Of a DNA stretch of 7,733 nt, positions 6,038 to 7,733 are shown piece by piece. Position numbers and translations under genes: made by a program. Where the stretch lies: positions 1 to 7,733 of the forward strand of contig JAKSVJ010000049.1 of assembly GCA_024408015.1 (NCBI GenBank), given 5' to 3'. The stretch's first letter is position 1; each line of letters begins with the position of its first letter. The DNA is from Clostridia bacterium (lineage in GTDB: Bacteria > Bacillota > Clostridia > Oscillospirales > CAG-272). Under the pieces are notes generated by a model that ran no database searches, was not told the DNA's origin, and was given only the letters and a program-made list of their open reading frames with translations.

Positions 6038-7733
6038 TTAACGTTTTTTAATCATTGCAACGCCAAGAGTTGTAACTGCTACAAGTATAGCGATAGATGA
6101 AGCACCTATTATTGACTTGCAACCACCACTTTGTTGTGGCTTAACTTCTGTTGTTGATGTAGTTGCTGCAGTAACATCTATAGTTGTGGTTATTTCAAGA
6201 GTTGTCTCTTCAGGTATTATAACTTCGTCAGACTTCCACTTAGCGTAAATTGTCAATGGTTCGTCGCCAACACGCTTTGTAAAATCATATGGAGTTGTAA
6301 ACTCTGCATCCAAGAACCATCCAATAAACTCATCGTTCTCACGTGGAATAATGACTGGTCTTCTGTAGTAATTACTTCTTTCTGCAGGATACATATCTTC
6401 AACTTCTGCACCTACCACATTAAGCATTACAGCATTCTTGTTTTCAATCCACTTGCCGTAAATTGTTATTTTTTCTTCGTTATCAAATGTAGAACTTAGG
6501 TCAAATTGTTTCTTCCACTGTTTGTCAAAATAGAATCCACCAAATGTGTAACCTTCCCACTCATAATCAAAAGCGAAACTAAGAGTTTCTCCAAGTGGGA
6601 CTTGAATTATTCTCTCTTTGTTATCACCTTTATAATTGCTTATAAGGTGAACTTCAGCATAACCATCAACCTTTGATGTCTTTGCATATCCTTCAGTTGA
6701 AGCCGTACCATAACTGCCTGACGCAAATGCTTCATATTTGTATGCAGTGTTTGGAGCAAGTCCTTCGTATTTAACTTCAAATGTACCATCTTCGTGAAGA
6801 TCTGCCATATCAAGAGTCTTTATTATTTCACTACCAGTACTGTAATCGTACATGATAATACCTGTTTTGCTTATCTTTACGTCATTTGGATTTTCAAGCT
6901 GTCCAACAATTGTAAATGAGCTTTCAGTTACATCTTTAACTTCGGAATTAACTACAATACCATTTCCTGTTGAACCAGTAACTACAATTTGCATTTCAGA
7001 ACCAACATTGCTAAGGACTTCAACTTTGAGATTGAAGCCTTCAGCTTGCTCAGGAGTCATTGAAGTGTACCAAGTTTTTGATACTGGGAATTCGTATTTT
7101 GGGTTGTTAGCAAGGAATGTGTACTTTATTTTCCCATTTTCACCATCGTTGTAGAATGAGCATTCATAGTTTGAAACAGATTTTGGTGACAATATTGCAA
7201 CACCAAGGTCATGTCCTGATGTGCTTGTGTTTACTGCCCCTCTCTTTGCTAGCTTTTCATCAATGTGCCATATAACGATGCCCTTGTAGACACTAGTTGA
7301 TTTGTCAAATGATAGTCCAAGTCTTGAATTTGATCTATTTTCAATCAAGTAGTACTCAGTTGGGTTAGGAGTGTTGATTCTAATAATGTTGTATTCGCCC
7401 TCTTGGCTATCTCTAGAATATAGAGTGTAGATACCATCAACAACAGTTGTTGACTGACCAAGACGAGTTAAAATAAAACAATATGGGTCCATATATGAAG
7501 GATTTGATCCACTACCACCACTACCAGCGTCGCAGTGATTACCTTTACACATCAAAGACATGTCTGAAACATATTTTGTCCAGTTATCACTGTCAGTATC
7601 ATAAAGGTCAGGAGCACCAAGATAGTGTCCAAGTTCGTGAGCAAATGTACCCATAGTCAATGGTGTTGATGAATTTTTGTATTCGCCAACAACAAGTGTT
7701 TTGCCAGTTAAAATATACACACCATCATGTTTA
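6038..7733 (-). CDS. secreted M6-type zinc metalloprotease with B-repeats and Cys/TM C-terminal tail, 5' end cut by the window
   Basis: The reading frame is open to the window edge, so the N-terminus (signal, propeptide, start of the catalytic domain) is missing; a GTG at 7718-7720 is internal, not the start. HELGHYLGAPDLYD (7639-7598) is the zinc site HExxHxxGxPD of the M6/immune-inhibitor-A type: E is the catalytic base, the two H bind zinc and a downstream Asp is the likely third ligand. It is followed by SLMCKGNH and an NPSYMDPYC segment typical of this fold. About 250 visible residues are catalytic. Next come an Fn3-like module (about 6668-6970), two InlB-type B-repeats each ending in IYxKW (6449-6667 and 6236-6433), a Thr-rich stalk (about 6131-6223), and a tail with SGGC, a hydrophobic helix and KKR (6041-6130). 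It should be exported and held at the cell surface by the tail, digesting external proteins. The target is unknown. A terminator follows directly. Confidence 0.9.
   Translation of the reverse strand, partial: KHDGVYILTGKTLVVGEYKNSSTPLTMGTFAHELGHYLGAPDLYDTDSDNWTKYVSDMSLMCKGNHCDAGSGGSGSNPSYMDPYCFILTRLGQSTTVVDGIYTLYSRDSQEGEYNIIRINTPNPTEYYLIENRSNSRLGLSFDKSTSVYKGIVIWHIDEKLAKRGAVNTSTSGHDLGVAILSPKSVSNYECSFYNDGENGKIKYTFLANNPKYEFPVSKTWYTSMTPEQAEGFNLKVEVLSNVGSEMQIVVTGSTGNGIVVNSEVKDVTESSFTIVGQLENPNDVKISKTGIIMYDYSTGSEIIKTLDMADLHEDGTFEVKYEGLAPNTAYKYEAFASGSYGTASTEGYAKTSKVDGYAEVHLISNYKGDNKERIIQVPLGETLSFAFDYEWEGYTFGGFYFDKQWKKQFDLSSTFDNEEKITIYGKWIENKNAVMLNVVGAEVEDMYPAERSNYYRRPVIIPRENDEFIGWFLDAEFTTPYDFTKRVGDEPLTIYAKWKSDEVIIPEETTLEITTTIDVTAATTSTTEVKPQQSGGCKSIIGASSIAILVAVTTLGVAMIKKR
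6041..6130 (-). other. C-terminal surface-retention tail of the M6 protease
   Basis: The last 30 residues read SGGC, a Ser/Ile/Ala-rich hydrophobic helix of about 20 residues, then KKR at the very end. This three-part plan (short motif, membrane helix, basic end) is that of protein-sorting tails, but there is no LPXTG motif. The motif before the helix carries a single cysteine after Gly-Gly, as in several CTERM-type tails. Anchoring in the membrane is the safe reading; cleavage and attachment at the cysteine is inference. Confidence 0.65.

Noticed and set aside
7718..7720. GTG as the start of the M6 protease
   Set aside because: The frame stays open to the window edge and the codons before it (KHDG) continue the fold; a start here would remove the signal peptide and most of the catalytic domain.

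Overview
The window is visibly AT-rich. It uses the standard code (TGA is a real stop in the nucleotidase gene), strong AGGAGG-type ribosome sites, a lipobox lipoprotein, InlB-type B-repeats and short intrinsic terminators. Together these point to a low-GC Gram-positive anaerobe (Bacillota, most likely Clostridia of gut or rumen type); the exact taxon is inference. All five genes lie on the minus strand, so transcription runs from high to low coordinates. Two genes are cut by the window edges.

In transcription order: (1) 7733-6038 is the C-terminal part of a secreted M6-type zinc metalloprotease with an Fn3-like module, two B-repeats, a Thr-rich stalk and a Cys/transmembrane/KKR tail. An intrinsic terminator (6001-6028) follows it. 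(2) 5918-3633 encodes an unrecognised 761-residue composite protein: a multi-spanning membrane domain, a perfect EF-hand/dockerin-type calcium loop, an acidic linker, a charged helical region and a Gly/Ala-rich C-terminus. (3) 3613-3371 encodes an unrecognised 80-residue soluble protein whose ribosome site overlaps the stop codon of gene 2, so the two form an operon pair. (4) 3275-1608 encodes a 5'-nucleotidase/UshA-type lipoprotein, followed by a strong terminator with a cUUCGg loop (1503-1529). (5) 1237-1 encodes an AAA ATPase with a DUF4143-type C-terminal half, missing only its last residues. It has its own good promoter, with two 51-bp-period repeats carrying palindromes just upstream.

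The first four genes share a cell-surface theme: protease, membrane protein with an apparently extracytoplasmic calcium loop, and surface nucleotidase. They may serve peptide and nucleotide scavenging, but the sequence shows no direct link among them beyond co-orientation. The ATPase unit is separately transcribed. The most unusual items are the 761-aa/80-aa pair, the repeated palindromes before the ATPase promoter, and the Cys-containing C-terminal tail of the protease. No tRNA, rRNA, CRISPR array or insertion sequence was seen.
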